A DNA stretch of 64,000 nucleotides. It comes from Simiduia litorea. Lineage in GTDB: Bacteria > Pseudomonadota > Gammaproteobacteria > Pseudomonadales > Cellvibrionaceae. Location of the stretch: the NCBI RefSeq assembly GCF_042853465.1, contig NZ_AP031497.1, forward strand, positions 4,340,001-4,404,000. Reading direction: 5' to 3'. Shown one piece after another: positions 27,442 to 36,512 of the stretch (within the stretch, counting starts at the first letter, position 1; the number at the start of each line of letters is the position of its first letter). The notes under the pieces were generated by a model. It ran no database searches and had not been told where the DNA came from. It saw nothing but the letters and a program-made list of their open reading frames with translations. A program made the translations under genes and the position numbers.

Positions 27442-29518
27442 CCCAGCACCCACCCTCGATAGGGTTGAGCTAACGGCGCTCAAAGGTGTTGGCAAAGCGC
27501 TGGCCGAAAAACTCGCCAAGCTCGGCCTGCACAGCGTGCAAGACCTCTTGTTTCACTTGCCCTTGCGCTACATGGATAGGACGCGCGTCACCCCCATAGG
27601 TGCGCTGCAGCCACAAAGCACAGTGGTGATAGAGGGCGAAATTAAAGCCGCCGACATCGTATTTGGTAAACGCCGCTCACTTGTGGCAAAGCTGCAAGAT
27701 AATACCGGCATCATTAGCCTTCGTTTTTTTCACTTTAACCAGGCGCAAAAGCAAAGTCTGGCAAAGGGCACTCGGCTCCGGTGTTTTGGCGAGGCGCGTC
27801 GAGGCGCCTCCGGCTTAGAGCTGTACCATCCCGAATATGAACTGGTTGATCAGCATACCGAACCGCTCGCCGACAAATTAACGCCGGTCTATCCAGCCAC
27901 CGAAGGCATTACCCAACCACGCATTCGAACCCTGGCGCAGCAGGCACTCACCCTGCTGACCACGCAAAGCTTAGCGGAATTACTGCCCAAAGATTTACAG
28001 CAGCGCTACCAACAATGGCCCCTAGCCCAAGCGCTACACTACCTACATCAACCGCCCAAACAGGCCGATATAGACCAACTGACCCTCGGTGCGCACCCGG
28101 CCCAGCAGCGGCTGGCTTTTGAAGAACTGATGGCACACCACGTCAGCTTGCTTTCGTTGCGACAACAGATTCAATCGGAAGGTGCGCCGGCCTTGCCTCT
28201 CAATGCCGACCGGCTAAATGCCTTCCTGAAAAACTTACCCTTTGTTCCCACCAAGGCACAGCGTCGCGTCGCTAACGAAATTGCCAGCGATCTAGCTAAA
28301 CCGCTGCCCATGCTCAGGCTTGTGCAAGGCGATGTGGGCTCTGGAAAAACGCTGGTCGCAGCCATGGCGGCATTGCAAGCGATTAATAACGGCTTCCAAG
28401 TCGCTCTTATGGCGCCCACGGAAATACTCAGTGAGCAACATCGAGTTAATTTCAATCAATGGTTTGAACCGCTTGGCATTAGCGTTGGCTGGCTCACCGG
28501 CAAGCAGAAAGTTGCCGAGCGGCGGGATCAGTTATTGGCCTTGGCAGAAGCTAAGACCCAGTTAATTGTCGGCACCCATGCACTGTTCCAAGACCAGGTG
28601 GTGTTCGCCGATTTAGGCCTGGTGATTATCGACGAACAGCACCGATTTGGCGTTCACCAGCGGCTAAGTTTGCGGGAAAAAGCCGGCAGCGAGCGACGCC
28701 CACACCAGCTTATTATGACCGCGACGCCAATTCCAAGAACCCTAGCCATGAGCGCCTACGCAGATCTCGACTGCTCGGTTATCGATGAGCTGCCACCGGG
28801 AAGAAAGCCCGTAACCACCGTTGTCATTAACCAAGATAGACGCGATCAGGTAGTAGATCGCGTGCGCGAAGCCATCGGCCAGGGGCGCCAGGTGTATTGG
28901 GTGTGCACGCTGATTGAGGAATCCGAAACGCTCACCGCGCAAGCAGCGCAAGCAACCCAAGAAGAGCTGGCTTTGGCGCTACCCAAGGTCGCCATTGGCC
29001 TCGTGCACGGGCGGTTAAAAGCAGCAGAAAAAGAATCGGTAATGGCATGTTTCAAAAGCGGAGAAATCCCGCTTCTGGTAGCCACAACTGTGATAGAGGT
29101 CGGCGTGGATGTGCCCAATGCCAGCTTGATGATCATCGACAATCCCGAGCGCCTAGGCCTCGCCCAGCTGCACCAATTGCGCGGGCGAGTGGGGCGCGGC
29201 ACGGCGGAAAGTCATTGTGTACTGCTGTATTCAGGCCCACTTTCTAACCACAGTCGGGCGCGGCTGGAGGCCATGCGCAGCTCCAACGACGGCTTTTTCA
29301 TTGCCGAAAAAGATTTAGAGTTGCGCGGCCCTGGCGAAGTACTGGGCACGCGGCAAACCGGCGAGATGGCTTTTCGCATTGCCGATTTGCAGCGCGACGG
29401 CGATTTAATTCCCCTAGTAAGAGAAGCTGCGGCAAACCTACTGCAGAAATATCCAGACCATGCCCGAGCGCTGACACGAAGATGGCTAGGTTATAACGAG
29501 GTCTATGCCAAAGTGTAG
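27434..29518 (+). CDS. recG: ATP-dependent DNA helicase RecG
   Basis: RecG remodels stalled replication forks and Holliday junctions. From the ATG at 27434 (within the end of oxyR) the protein has 694 residues, beginning MTSPAPTLDRVELTALKGVG. The wedge domain (about residues 60-160) precedes the helicase core: QGDVGSGKTLVAAMA (motif I), DEQHRFGVHQR (motif II, DEQH), MTATPIPRTLA (III), and TTVIEVGVDVPNA and QLRGRVGRG (V, VI). The longer frame to 27320 lies wholly in oxyR and is rejected. Confidence 0.97.
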   Translation: MTSPAPTLDRVELTALKGVGKALAEKLAKLGLHSVQDLLFHLPLRYMDRTRVTPIGALQPQSTVVIEGEIKAADIVFGKRRSLVAKLQDNTGIISLRFFHFNQAQKQSLAKGTRLRCFGEARRGASGLELYHPEYELVDQHTEPLADKLTPVYPATEGITQPRIRTLAQQALTLLTTQSLAELLPKDLQQRYQQWPLAQALHYLHQPPKQADIDQLTLGAHPAQQRLAFEELMAHHVSLLSLRQQIQSEGAPALPLNADRLNAFLKNLPFVPTKAQRRVANEIASDLAKPLPMLRLVQGDVGSGKTLVAAMAALQAINNGFQVALMAPTEILSEQHRVNFNQWFEPLGISVGWLTGKQKVAERRDQLLALAEAKTQLIVGTHALFQDQVVFADLGLVIIDEQHRFGVHQRLSLREKAGSERRPHQLIMTATPIPRTLAMSAYADLDCSVIDELPPGRKPVTTVVINQDRRDQVVDRVREAIGQGRQVYWVCTLIEESETLTAQAAQATQEELALALPKVAIGLVHGRLKAAEKESVMACFKSGEIPLLVATTVIEVGVDVPNASLMIIDNPERLGLAQLHQLRGRVGRGTAESHCVLLYSGPLSNHSRARLEAMRSSNDGFFIAEKDLELRGPGEVLGTRQTGEMAFRIADLQRDGDLIPLVREAAANLLQKYPDHARALTRRWLGYNEVYAKV

Positions 29519-29612
29519 ATTTAGACGCCAGTTATTCTAAGAAGTGCCTATCCGATGACCTACACTTAACTACACTTCACAGTGCAGACGATGATGGATC
29601 AAAGGAGCCTCT

Positions 29613-31001
29613 GTGCCGCTATCAAACAGTGTTACGCAATTTCTGGATAAGCAACAACTCGAATATCAGCTTACCGCCCCCTTAGATGCTCCTATTTGGC
29701 ACGATCAACAACTTCGTAACAATGGCGCTGCCAGAGCTACGCTGCTCGAAGACAGCCAAGAAAAAATTCTCGCCATTTACCCCGCCGACGCCTTGCTCGA
29801 CCTCAGCGCCGTCAACCGAATTTTAGGCCGGTCGATGCAGGCCATGTCGCCCACGACACTGAGGACTTTATTTGAGAAGCACAAACTCTCTTCGGTACCG
29901 GCGCTGCCTGGCTTAGCCGGCATGACAACGGTGATAGAACAGCGCTTGTATCAACGCGACCAACTTTTTTTAGATGCCGGCAGCCGCGAGCAGATGCTGG
30001 ATCTATCGCAGATTTCTTTCCAAACACTGGCAAAAGACGCGATCAAGGGCGAAATCTCCATTCCTTTGAGCCAACTTGAACAGATTTCATCTACCGCCGA
30101 TTCTGCACTCATCTTGGCGTCTGTGCGCCAATTTACCGAGCTGCGAGTAAAAGAACGATTAGAGGAAACCCTTGAACTACCGCCGCTACCGGAAACGGCG
30201 CAGCGGATTATTAAACTGCGCGTGGATCCCAACGCCGATATCAGCGATTTGGCCAATATCGTAGAAACAGACCCTAGCCTAGCCGCGCAAGTCGTGAGCT
30301 GGGCAGCCTCGCCTTATTATTCAGCGCCGGGCAAAATTAAGTCCATTCACGATGCTATCGTGCGCGTATTGGGGTTCGACATGGTGCTCAACTTAGCGCT
30401 TGGTTTATCCCTCGGAAAAACCCTTGCCATGCCAACAGATGGTCCATTCGGTGTTACACCTTACTGGCGGCATTCGGTGTATATGGCCGCAGCCATGGAG
30501 GGACTGGTTACGGCTATCCCACGGGATAATCGACCCAGTTTTGGTATGGCCTATCTCTCAGGGCTATTGTTTAACTTCGGCTATTTGGTGATGTCCGAGG
30601 TTTTTCCACCCTATTTCCACAAGCTGTGTCGCATGATGGAAGCCAACCCCCATGTGGATCACACCTTGGCGGAAAAGCATTTGCTGGGTTTAACTCGCGA
30701 TCACATTGCCGGTTGGCTCATGGAGCTTTGGAACATGCCCGATGAGGTCGCCTACGCGCTGCGCTTCCAAAACGAGCCTACGTGCCAAGGCCCGCATGCA
30801 GCCTATGCTAAATTATTGTTCGTCGCGAGACGGTTGCTATCTCAGCGAGGATTGCGGTGTGGGCCAAAACTGGAAATCCCCGCATCGGTCTACGAAGAGC
30901 TACAACTAGACCCAATCAAGGCTGAAACGACCATCGACAATATCCTAGAGTCCTCCGTTGAGCTTGAAAATATTTCAGCACAAATGGAACCGGCCGCATA
31001 A
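29613..31001 (+). CDS. YbaK-like (aminoacyl-tRNA deacylase) domain fused to HDOD domain
   Basis: The 462-residue protein starts at GTG, with AAAGGAG about 8 nt upstream. Residues 1-150 resemble a YbaK/ProX editing domain (VTQFLDKQQLEYQLTAP, AVNRILGRSMQAMSP, LPGLAGMTTVIEQ). From about residue 180 an HDOD domain follows (LPPLPETAQRIIKLRVDP, VETDPSLAAQVVSWAASPYY), the type used in signalling proteins without the HD metal residues. The same fusion stands next to recG in pseudomonads. Whether the N-terminal domain still deacylates tRNA cannot be judged here; the role is unknown. Confidence 0.85.
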   Translation: MPLSNSVTQFLDKQQLEYQLTAPLDAPIWHDQQLRNNGAARATLLEDSQEKILAIYPADALLDLSAVNRILGRSMQAMSPTTLRTLFEKHKLSSVPALPGLAGMTTVIEQRLYQRDQLFLDAGSREQMLDLSQISFQTLAKDAIKGEISIPLSQLEQISSTADSALILASVRQFTELRVKERLEETLELPPLPETAQRIIKLRVDPNADISDLANIVETDPSLAAQVVSWAASPYYSAPGKIKSIHDAIVRVLGFDMVLNLALGLSLGKTLAMPTDGPFGVTPYWRHSVYMAAAMEGLVTAIPRDNRPSFGMAYLSGLLFNFGYLVMSEVFPPYFHKLCRMMEANPHVDHTLAEKHLLGLTRDHIAGWLMELWNMPDEVAYALRFQNEPTCQGPHAAYAKLLFVARRLLSQRGLRCGPKLEIPASVYEELQLDPIKAETTIDNILESSVELENISAQMEPAA

Positions 31002-31016
31002 ACGGCCGGTTTGTCT
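30989..31016 (+). terminator. Rho-independent terminator after the HDOD gene
   Basis: An 8-bp GC-rich stem (ACCGGCCG / CGGCCGGT) with a 6-nt loop overlaps the stop codon and is followed by TTGTCTT. It also faces the convergent symporter gene. Confidence 0.75.
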
Positions 31017-31052
31017 TACGGATGTCATTCGCGAAGTACTCTTGCGCTTACA

Positions 31053-32336
31053 TTAGTTAATGTGACCTGGTAGCGATGGGTCTTCATTGAAACGCTGTTC
31101 ATCCAACATGCCTTCACTTTTCGCGACGATCAAGGTAACCATGGCGTCTCCACAGACGTTCACCGCCGTGCGAGTCATATCGAGCAGTCTGTCTACACCA
31201 ATAATGAGCGCTATGCCTTCGACCGGCAGCCCCACTTGCTCTAACACCATGGCCAACATAATCAAGCCAACCCCAGGTACGCCTGCGGTGCCAATAGAGG
31301 CTAAGGTCGCCGTCAGAATAACCATCATGTAGCCATTCAACCCTATGTCGATATTGTAGGCTTGGGCGATAAATGCCGTGGCCACGCCTTGCATAATGGC
31401 GGTGCCATCCATGTTAATGGTGGCCCCCATGGGAATGGTAAAAGACGCGACTCGGTTATCGGCACCCATCTCATCGCGCACCGCTCGCAAGGTCACGGGA
31501 ATGGTGGCATTGGAGGAACTCATGCTAAAGGCAAACAGCATCACCGATTTCATCTTGCGCAAAAACATCAGCGGACTTAAACCAGTGAGCATGCGCAAGG
31601 CGAGGGGGTAAGTGCCAAGCCCATGAATAAATAAAACAAAAAGTACCGTGAAGAAATACACCAGTAGATTGGCAAAGGCCTCCAAGCCAAGGTCGGCAGC
31701 CATTTGCGCCATCAAGCAAAATACGCCATAAGGAGCAAAATTCATCAAGATCACCACCATTTTTAGGTTGACCTCATTGAAATCGTTAAAAAATGCAGCG
31801 ACCCGTTTACCCGCCTCACCCACGCGCGACATAGCAATCCCCACGAGCAGGGCAAACACGATGATTTGCAGCATATTGCCCTGCGCCATCGCTTCCACTG
31901 GGTTGGTTGGCACTATGCCCAAAATAACATCTTTCAAAGACGGCGCTTCATTCACCACAAAAGTGGCCTCAGTACTGAGATTAAAGCCCGCACCCGGCTG
32001 AATAATCACCCCGGCAATCAACGCCAAACTGATCGCCACAGCCGTCGTTACCATGTACAACAGTAACGTTTTGCCCGCCATCGGTCCCATCCGCGTGTTG
32101 TCACCCAACGAAGCGACACCGCAAACGAGGGACACAAAAACCAAGGGCACGACTAATAGCTTTAACAGCGCAACGAATACTTTTCCGCCGAGGTCGAACA
32201 GTCCGCTGACTAAAAACTGATCAACCCAGGCGTTGTAAACACCCGCCAACCAACCCTGGCCCTCGGCAAAATTGAACATCCCCCCGATAAATAAGCCCAA
32301 GGCCATGGCAATCAAAATACGACTGGTTAAGCTCAT
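31053..32336 (-). CDS. dicarboxylate/amino acid:cation symporter (DAACS family)
   Basis: From the ATG at 32336 the protein has 427 residues and begins MSLTSRILIAMALGLFIGG. The SLC1/GltP fold is visible as eight hydrophobic helices and two hairpins: FSMSSSNATIPVTLRA is the serine-rich HP1 loop, PMGATINMDGTAI is the TM7 Asn-Met-Asp motif for sodium, and GTAGVPGVGLIM is HP2. It should import glutamate, aspartate or C4-dicarboxylates with Na+ or H+. The last helix carries DRLLDMTRTAVNVCGD, a substrate-binding region. An upstream start at 32402 is not conserved. It follows HU by 80 nt on the same strand. Confidence 0.9.
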   Translation of the reverse strand: MSLTSRILIAMALGLFIGGMFNFAEGQGWLAGVYNAWVDQFLVSGLFDLGGKVFVALLKLLVVPLVFVSLVCGVASLGDNTRMGPMAGKTLLLYMVTTAVAISLALIAGVIIQPGAGFNLSTEATFVVNEAPSLKDVILGIVPTNPVEAMAQGNMLQIIVFALLVGIAMSRVGEAGKRVAAFFNDFNEVNLKMVVILMNFAPYGVFCLMAQMAADLGLEAFANLLVYFFTVLFVLFIHGLGTYPLALRMLTGLSPLMFLRKMKSVMLFAFSMSSSNATIPVTLRAVRDEMGADNRVASFTIPMGATINMDGTAIMQGVATAFIAQAYNIDIGLNGYMMVILTATLASIGTAGVPGVGLIMLAMVLEQVGLPVEGIALIIGVDRLLDMTRTAVNVCGDAMVTLIVAKSEGMLDEQRFNEDPSLPGHIN

Positions 32337-32416
32337 AAGCGGTTCCTGATTTAGTTTTATTGTTGATGAGGGGGGAGGGAGAGCCAGCTCGAGCCAGCTC
32401 AAAATCGAACGATACT

Positions 32417-32692
32417 TTAGCTATTTACGGCGTCTTTCAGCCCTTTCCCAGGCTTGAAGCCAACAGAAACGCTGGCTGGAATTTGAATCGTTTCACCGGT
32501 TTTCGGGCTTCTGCCAGTGCGCGCCGCACGTTTACGTTGCGAAAATGAACCAAAACCAACCAGACTCACCACGTCGTCGCGCGATAGCGCATTGGTAATT
32601 TGCTCTAATATGGAAGACACCACCAAATCGGCTTTGTCTTTAGTTAAGTCCGCTGTTTCTGCAACAGCAGCAATAAGATCTGATTTATGCAT
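32417..32692 (-). CDS. DNA-binding protein HU
   Basis: From the ATG at 32692 the protein has 91 residues, MHKSDLIAAVAETADLTKDK at the N-terminus. The beta-arm segment GFGSFSQRKRAARTGRSPKT and the end VGFKPGKGLKDAVNS are typical of HU (HupB-type), the nucleoid protein that bends DNA. The frame is open 38 codons further upstream but without homology. It stands between ubiC and recG, as in pseudomonads, and is divergent from ubiC. Confidence 0.95.
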   Translation of the reverse strand: MHKSDLIAAVAETADLTKDKADLVVSSILEQITNALSRDDVVSLVGFGSFSQRKRAARTGRSPKTGETIQIPASVSVGFKPGKGLKDAVNS

Positions 32693-32832
32693 GGAGAATC
32701 CGTCCTGCGTTTTTGTTTGTTTTGTCCAATTAAGACGTAATGCTAACGCCTTTCCACAAGCCAGCGCCAGCGCCAATGTCGATTGCCCCACGGGCTTGCG
32801 CCTCATAGAATAGCGCGCCTAGGCACGTTCAT

Positions 32833-33426
32833 TTGTCTAAACACACCGCATATTTACAATTAGGAAGGCCATTGCCCACAAATTATCGACAACGCGAACC
32901 CCTGTGGCGACCCGCCGCGCAAAAAAGCTGGCAACTGCCGCGCGACTTAGCCCCGTGGATTCTCGATCAAGGCTCTCTAACAGCCCGTCTGCAGGCGCAT
33001 AGCCAAGGTCAATTCGAGGTTCAGCTACTCAATCAAGGTTGGGGCCAAGCGAGACAGAGTGAATTGCTCGCGTTGAAATGCCCCTCTCGGCAAAAAATGT
33101 TAGTACGCGAAGTGATTCTCAAAGGTCGGGGAGAAAGCTGGGTTTTCGCACGAAGTTTAGTTCCCTACACCAGCCTAACCGGCCGACTTAAAGCCTTAAA
33201 ATACCTCGACAACAAACCCCTCGGTGCGCTGTTATTTCAAGACCCCGGTATGTTGAGGGACCCGTTGGAGGCTGCGGCAATAGGTGCCGAGCATGAATAC
33301 CTGCACTCCAGCTTAGATCTGCCCGAACAATTCGCCTTATGGGGCAGACGCTCGGTTTTCTACATCGACAAAAACCCACTGCTGGTAAGCGAAGTATTCC
33401 TACCAGACTTTCTTGCGAGCCTTTAA
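32833..33426 (+). CDS. ubiC: chorismate pyruvate-lyase
   Basis: UbiC converts chorismate to 4-hydroxybenzoate and pyruvate, the first step of ubiquinone synthesis. The 197-residue protein begins at TTG; no ATG fits near the conserved N-terminus. Family signs are EPLWRPAAQKSWQ, LTARLQAHSQGQF, REVILKGRGESWVFARSLVP (Arg and Glu of the active site region), and the C-terminal Glu region ALWGRRSVFYIDKNPLLVSE. It is followed by ubiA 10 nt downstream. The start codon is the only uncertain point. Confidence 0.93.
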   Translation: MSKHTAYLQLGRPLPTNYRQREPLWRPAAQKSWQLPRDLAPWILDQGSLTARLQAHSQGQFEVQLLNQGWGQARQSELLALKCPSRQKMLVREVILKGRGESWVFARSLVPYTSLTGRLKALKYLDNKPLGALLFQDPGMLRDPLEAAAIGAEHEYLHSSLDLPEQFALWGRRSVFYIDKNPLLVSEVFLPDFLASL

Positions 33427-33436
33427 GGAACACCTC

Positions 33437-34375
33437 ATGGCCAAGGATCATCCCAACAAGCGTGCCTCAGCCAAACCCAAATCGCGCCCAGCGAATTCAG
33501 CCCGCAACGCTAAAACCAACACTTCAACACTGGCTGCTTACTGGCGCTTGATGCGCTTTGATAAACCCATTGGCACCTTGTTATTACTTTGGCCGACGCT
33601 CTGGGCACTTTGGATAGCGGCCGATGGCGCACCCAGTTTGCGAGTACTCGCTATCTTTGTAGCCGGCGTCATTGTTATGCGTGCAGCCGGCTGTGTTATC
33701 AATGACTACGCCGACCGCAAAGTCGACGGCCAAGTAACTCGCACTAAATCACGCCCCATTGCCACCGGACAAGTGAGCCCTTCCGGTGCCTTGTTGTGTT
33801 TTGCCGCGCTGATTTTCTGCGCCTTTTTTCTAGTTTTGCTCACCAACCTATTAACGCTAGCGCTGGCTGCGGGCGCCTTGGCACTAGCGACCATTTACCC
33901 CTACATGAAACGCCATACCCATCTACCGCAAGTGGTACTCGGTGCAGCATTTGCCATGAGCATTCCCATGGCCTTCGCCGCCGTCAGAGGTGAATTGGAC
34001 AATGGCATTTGGCTCCTATACACCGCCGTGGTGCTTTGGACGGTTGCCTACGACACCTTCTACGCTATGGTGGATCGCGCCGACGACTTGCGCATTGGCG
34101 TTAAGTCCACCGCCATTCTATTCGGTGAGTTAGATCTCACTATTATCGGTTGCCTGCAGTTAATGACACTGTTTGCCCTATGGTTAGCGGGCGATCACTT
34201 CAAGCTTGGACACTACTACCTTGCCGGGCTAAGTGCAGCCGCGCTGCTGTTTTTTTGGCAACTGTGGCTTAGCCGCAAGCGCCAACCCAAGGCCTGTTTT
34301 CAAGCCTTCCTTAACAATCAATGGGTCGGCGCGGTGATATTTGCCGGCCTGCTGGCCGACACCCAACTCGGTTGA
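33437..34375 (+). CDS. ubiA: 4-hydroxybenzoate octaprenyltransferase
   Basis: UbiA attaches the polyprenyl tail to 4-hydroxybenzoate in the inner membrane. From the ATG at 33437 (AAGGA just upstream) it has 312 residues. The two Asp-rich metal-diphosphate motifs are seen as NDYADRKVDG and DRADDLRIG, and seven to nine hydrophobic helices follow a basic N-terminal tail rich in Lys, Pro and Asn. That 30-residue polar tail is longer than in Escherichia coli. The product of ubiC is its substrate. An upstream ATG-less start within ubiC (33413) is less likely. Confidence 0.95.
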   Translation: MAKDHPNKRASAKPKSRPANSARNAKTNTSTLAAYWRLMRFDKPIGTLLLLWPTLWALWIAADGAPSLRVLAIFVAGVIVMRAAGCVINDYADRKVDGQVTRTKSRPIATGQVSPSGALLCFAALIFCAFFLVLLTNLLTLALAAGALALATIYPYMKRHTHLPQVVLGAAFAMSIPMAFAAVRGELDNGIWLLYTAVVLWTVAYDTFYAMVDRADDLRIGVKSTAILFGELDLTIIGCLQLMTLFALWLAGDHFKLGHYYLAGLSAAALLFFWQLWLSRKRQPKACFQAFLNNQWVGAVIFAGLLADTQLG

Positions 34376-34383
34376 TTAGGGGC

Positions 34384-34412
34384 TCGTCATATAACTGTCA
34401 TCTAACCGTAAT
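34384..34412 (+). promoter_or_regulatory. Pho box upstream of phoB
   Basis: Three 7-mers, TCGTCAT, CTGTCAT and CCGTAAT, occur at exact 11-bp spacing, separated by ATAA and CTAA. This fits the PhoB half-site pattern CTGTCAT with A/T-rich spacers. It lies 38-66 nt upstream of the phoB ATG, which is consistent with autoregulation by phosphorylated PhoB. Confidence 0.8.
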
Positions 34413-34449
34413 CTAATACAGGTCCAACCAAAGTGCAGACGAACCGGTT

Positions 34450-35151
34450 ATGAGCAAAAAGACCATTTTGATCATTGATGACGAACCCTCCATTCGCGAC
34501 ATGTTGCGAGTGGCCTTGGAAATGGCGGACTACCGCTGCCTAGAGGCCGAAAATGCGCAACAAGGCCACGCCTTGGCAATTGATGAAAAGCCAGATTTAA
34601 TCCTGTTAGATTGGATGATGCCAGGTACATCGGGTATCGAGCTGGCCAGGCGGTTAAAGCGTGAAGAAATCACCGCCAAAACCCCCATCATCATGCTCAC
34701 CGCCAAGGGCGAAGAGGACAACAAGATCCAAGGCCTAGAAACCGGCGCCGATGATTACATCACTAAACCGTTTTCGCCGCGCGAACTGATTGCTCGCTTA
34801 AAAGCCGTGCTGCGCAGAATTGAACCAGATACGCCCGAGCAACCCATCATCGTCGACCAATTGTGCCTAGACCCAATCAGCCAGCGCGTCACTATTGCCG
34901 ATGAACCGGTGGATATGGGCCCCACGGAATATCGCTTACTGGCTTTTTTCCTCACCCATCAAGAGCGGGTGTACAATCGCGGCCAGTTGCTCGACCATAT
35001 CTGGGGCGGCAATGTGTATATTGATGAGCGCACGGTAGACGTCCACATCCGCCGCCTACGCAAGGCATTAGCCATGCAAGAGCACGACAGATTTGTGCAA
35101 ACGGTGCGCGGCTCCGGCTATCGTTTCTCCACCAAAGTAGCCAGTAAATAA
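34450..35151 (+). CDS. phoB: phosphate regulon response regulator PhoB
   Basis: The 233-residue OmpR-type regulator has a receiver domain with LIIDDEPSIRDML, the phospho-acceptor region LILLDWMMPGTSG (Asp near 53) and ITKPFSPREL (Lys near 105). The C-terminal winged helix carries PTEYRLLAFFLTHQERVYNR, GNVYIDERTVDVHIRRLRKA and RGSGYRF. It is phosphorylated by PhoR under phosphate shortage and activates genes such as pstS. phoR starts 14 nt downstream, and a Pho box is upstream. Confidence 0.97.
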   Translation: MSKKTILIIDDEPSIRDMLRVALEMADYRCLEAENAQQGHALAIDEKPDLILLDWMMPGTSGIELARRLKREEITAKTPIIMLTAKGEEDNKIQGLETGADDYITKPFSPRELIARLKAVLRRIEPDTPEQPIIVDQLCLDPISQRVTIADEPVDMGPTEYRLLAFFLTHQERVYNRGQLLDHIWGGNVYIDERTVDVHIRRLRKALAMQEHDRFVQTVRGSGYRFSTKVASK

Positions 35152-35165
35152 AGGAATCTACATTC

Positions 35166-36461
35166 GTGTTAAGAGGATTCAATGCCGAACTCAAGCGCGT
35201 TGCCCTGTTCACCACCTTGTGTATCGGTTTTGGCTTAGCTAACGGCTTTGTGCTGATCACCTTGTTGTTGGGCGGCACCCTCTACATGTTTTGGATGCTT
35301 TGGCAAATACGCCAGCTGGATTTGTGGCTAAACCAGCGCAAAAAGTCGCCGCCACCCGAGGCCAGTGGTATCTGGTCTGACATATTCGAAAGCATTTACC
35401 GGCTGCAAAAGCGTCAGGAAAAAGAATCCGATCGCGTTAGACAAGTATTAAACCGCGTCCAAGAAACCACCGGCGCGCTACCCGACGCTGTGCTATTACT
35501 CGACAGCCGGGGCAATATCGATTGGTGGAACCCAGCGGCGGAGCGGCTCTTCGCCTTTGAGAAGACCGATCAAGGCCAACCGCTGGTGAACTATGTGCGC
35601 AATCCAAAATTCGTTGCCTACATGGAACAACAAGACTATCGCCAACCGCTTGATCTACCCGCGTCGCGCAATAAAGACCAGCGCTTACAATTTCAAATAA
35701 CCCGCTATGGCCAGAACGAACGTTTGGTGGTGGCGCGCGACATCACCTCGCTGCACAAGCTAGGGCAAATGCGCAAAGACTTCGTCGCCAACGTTTCGCA
35801 CGAACTGCGCACCCCGCTCACCGTGCTCAAAGGCTACTTAGAAACCCTCGCCGACGCCGAAGAAAGGCCCGCTGCTTGGCAAAAGCCGCTGCAACAGATG
35901 CAGCAGCAATGCTCGCGCATGCACATGCTGGTGAACGATCTCATTGCACTGTCGGTCCTCGAAACAGAGGTGAACCCAGAGCGACATCAACCGGTCGCGC
36001 TCCACCCACTGCTTAGCAGATTAATTGACGAAGCCCATTCGGTGGCGACGCAACCGCGCAACCTGGTACTGAATTGCACCGACGACATCGCCATACTCGG
36101 GGTGGAGAAGGAATTGCAGAGCGCCTTTGGCAACCTCATTACCAATGCCCTCAAATACACTCCCAACACCAGCACTATCACTGTCAATGCGCGCAAGGAT
36201 CACTATGGCTTGCAGGTGGAGGTGGTGGACAACGGGCCCGGAATTGAAGCCAAACATCTGCCGCGGTTAACCGAGCGCTTCTACCGAGTAGACGACAGTC
36301 GCAACAGCGCAACGGGCGGCACCGGCCTAGGTTTAGCCATCGTTAAACATGCACTGTCCCGCCACGACGCTAGGCTCGATATCAGCAGCCAAGTATCCAA
36401 GGGCTCGAGCTTTACCTGTCACTTTCCCAAACAGCGACTGTTACAAGTAACACCGCAATAG
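35166..36461 (+). CDS. phoR: phosphate regulon sensor histidine kinase PhoR
   Basis: The 431-residue kinase starts at GTG with AAAGGAATC upstream. Two N-terminal hydrophobic helices (about residues 10-48) form one membrane hairpin with almost no periplasmic part, as in enteric PhoR. A PAS domain covers about residues 95-190 (GALPDAVLLLDSRGNIDWWN). The HisKA domain has VSHELRTPLTVLKGYLETL, with the phosphorylated His near 212. The ATPase domain has ITNALKYT (N box), VDNGPGIE and GGTGLGLAIVKH (G boxes). It pairs with phoB. Confidence 0.96.
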   Translation: MLRGFNAELKRVALFTTLCIGFGLANGFVLITLLLGGTLYMFWMLWQIRQLDLWLNQRKKSPPPEASGIWSDIFESIYRLQKRQEKESDRVRQVLNRVQETTGALPDAVLLLDSRGNIDWWNPAAERLFAFEKTDQGQPLVNYVRNPKFVAYMEQQDYRQPLDLPASRNKDQRLQFQITRYGQNERLVVARDITSLHKLGQMRKDFVANVSHELRTPLTVLKGYLETLADAEERPAAWQKPLQQMQQQCSRMHMLVNDLIALSVLETEVNPERHQPVALHPLLSRLIDEAHSVATQPRNLVLNCTDDIAILGVEKELQSAFGNLITNALKYTPNTSTITVNARKDHYGLQVEVVDNGPGIEAKHLPRLTERFYRVDDSRNSATGGTGLGLAIVKHALSRHDARLDISSQVSKGSSFTCHFPKQRLLQVTPQ

Positions 36462-36512
36462 GTATCGCACCCGCCGCTACCCAAGTGCGTGGGCAAACCT
36501 TAGTATGGCGCC

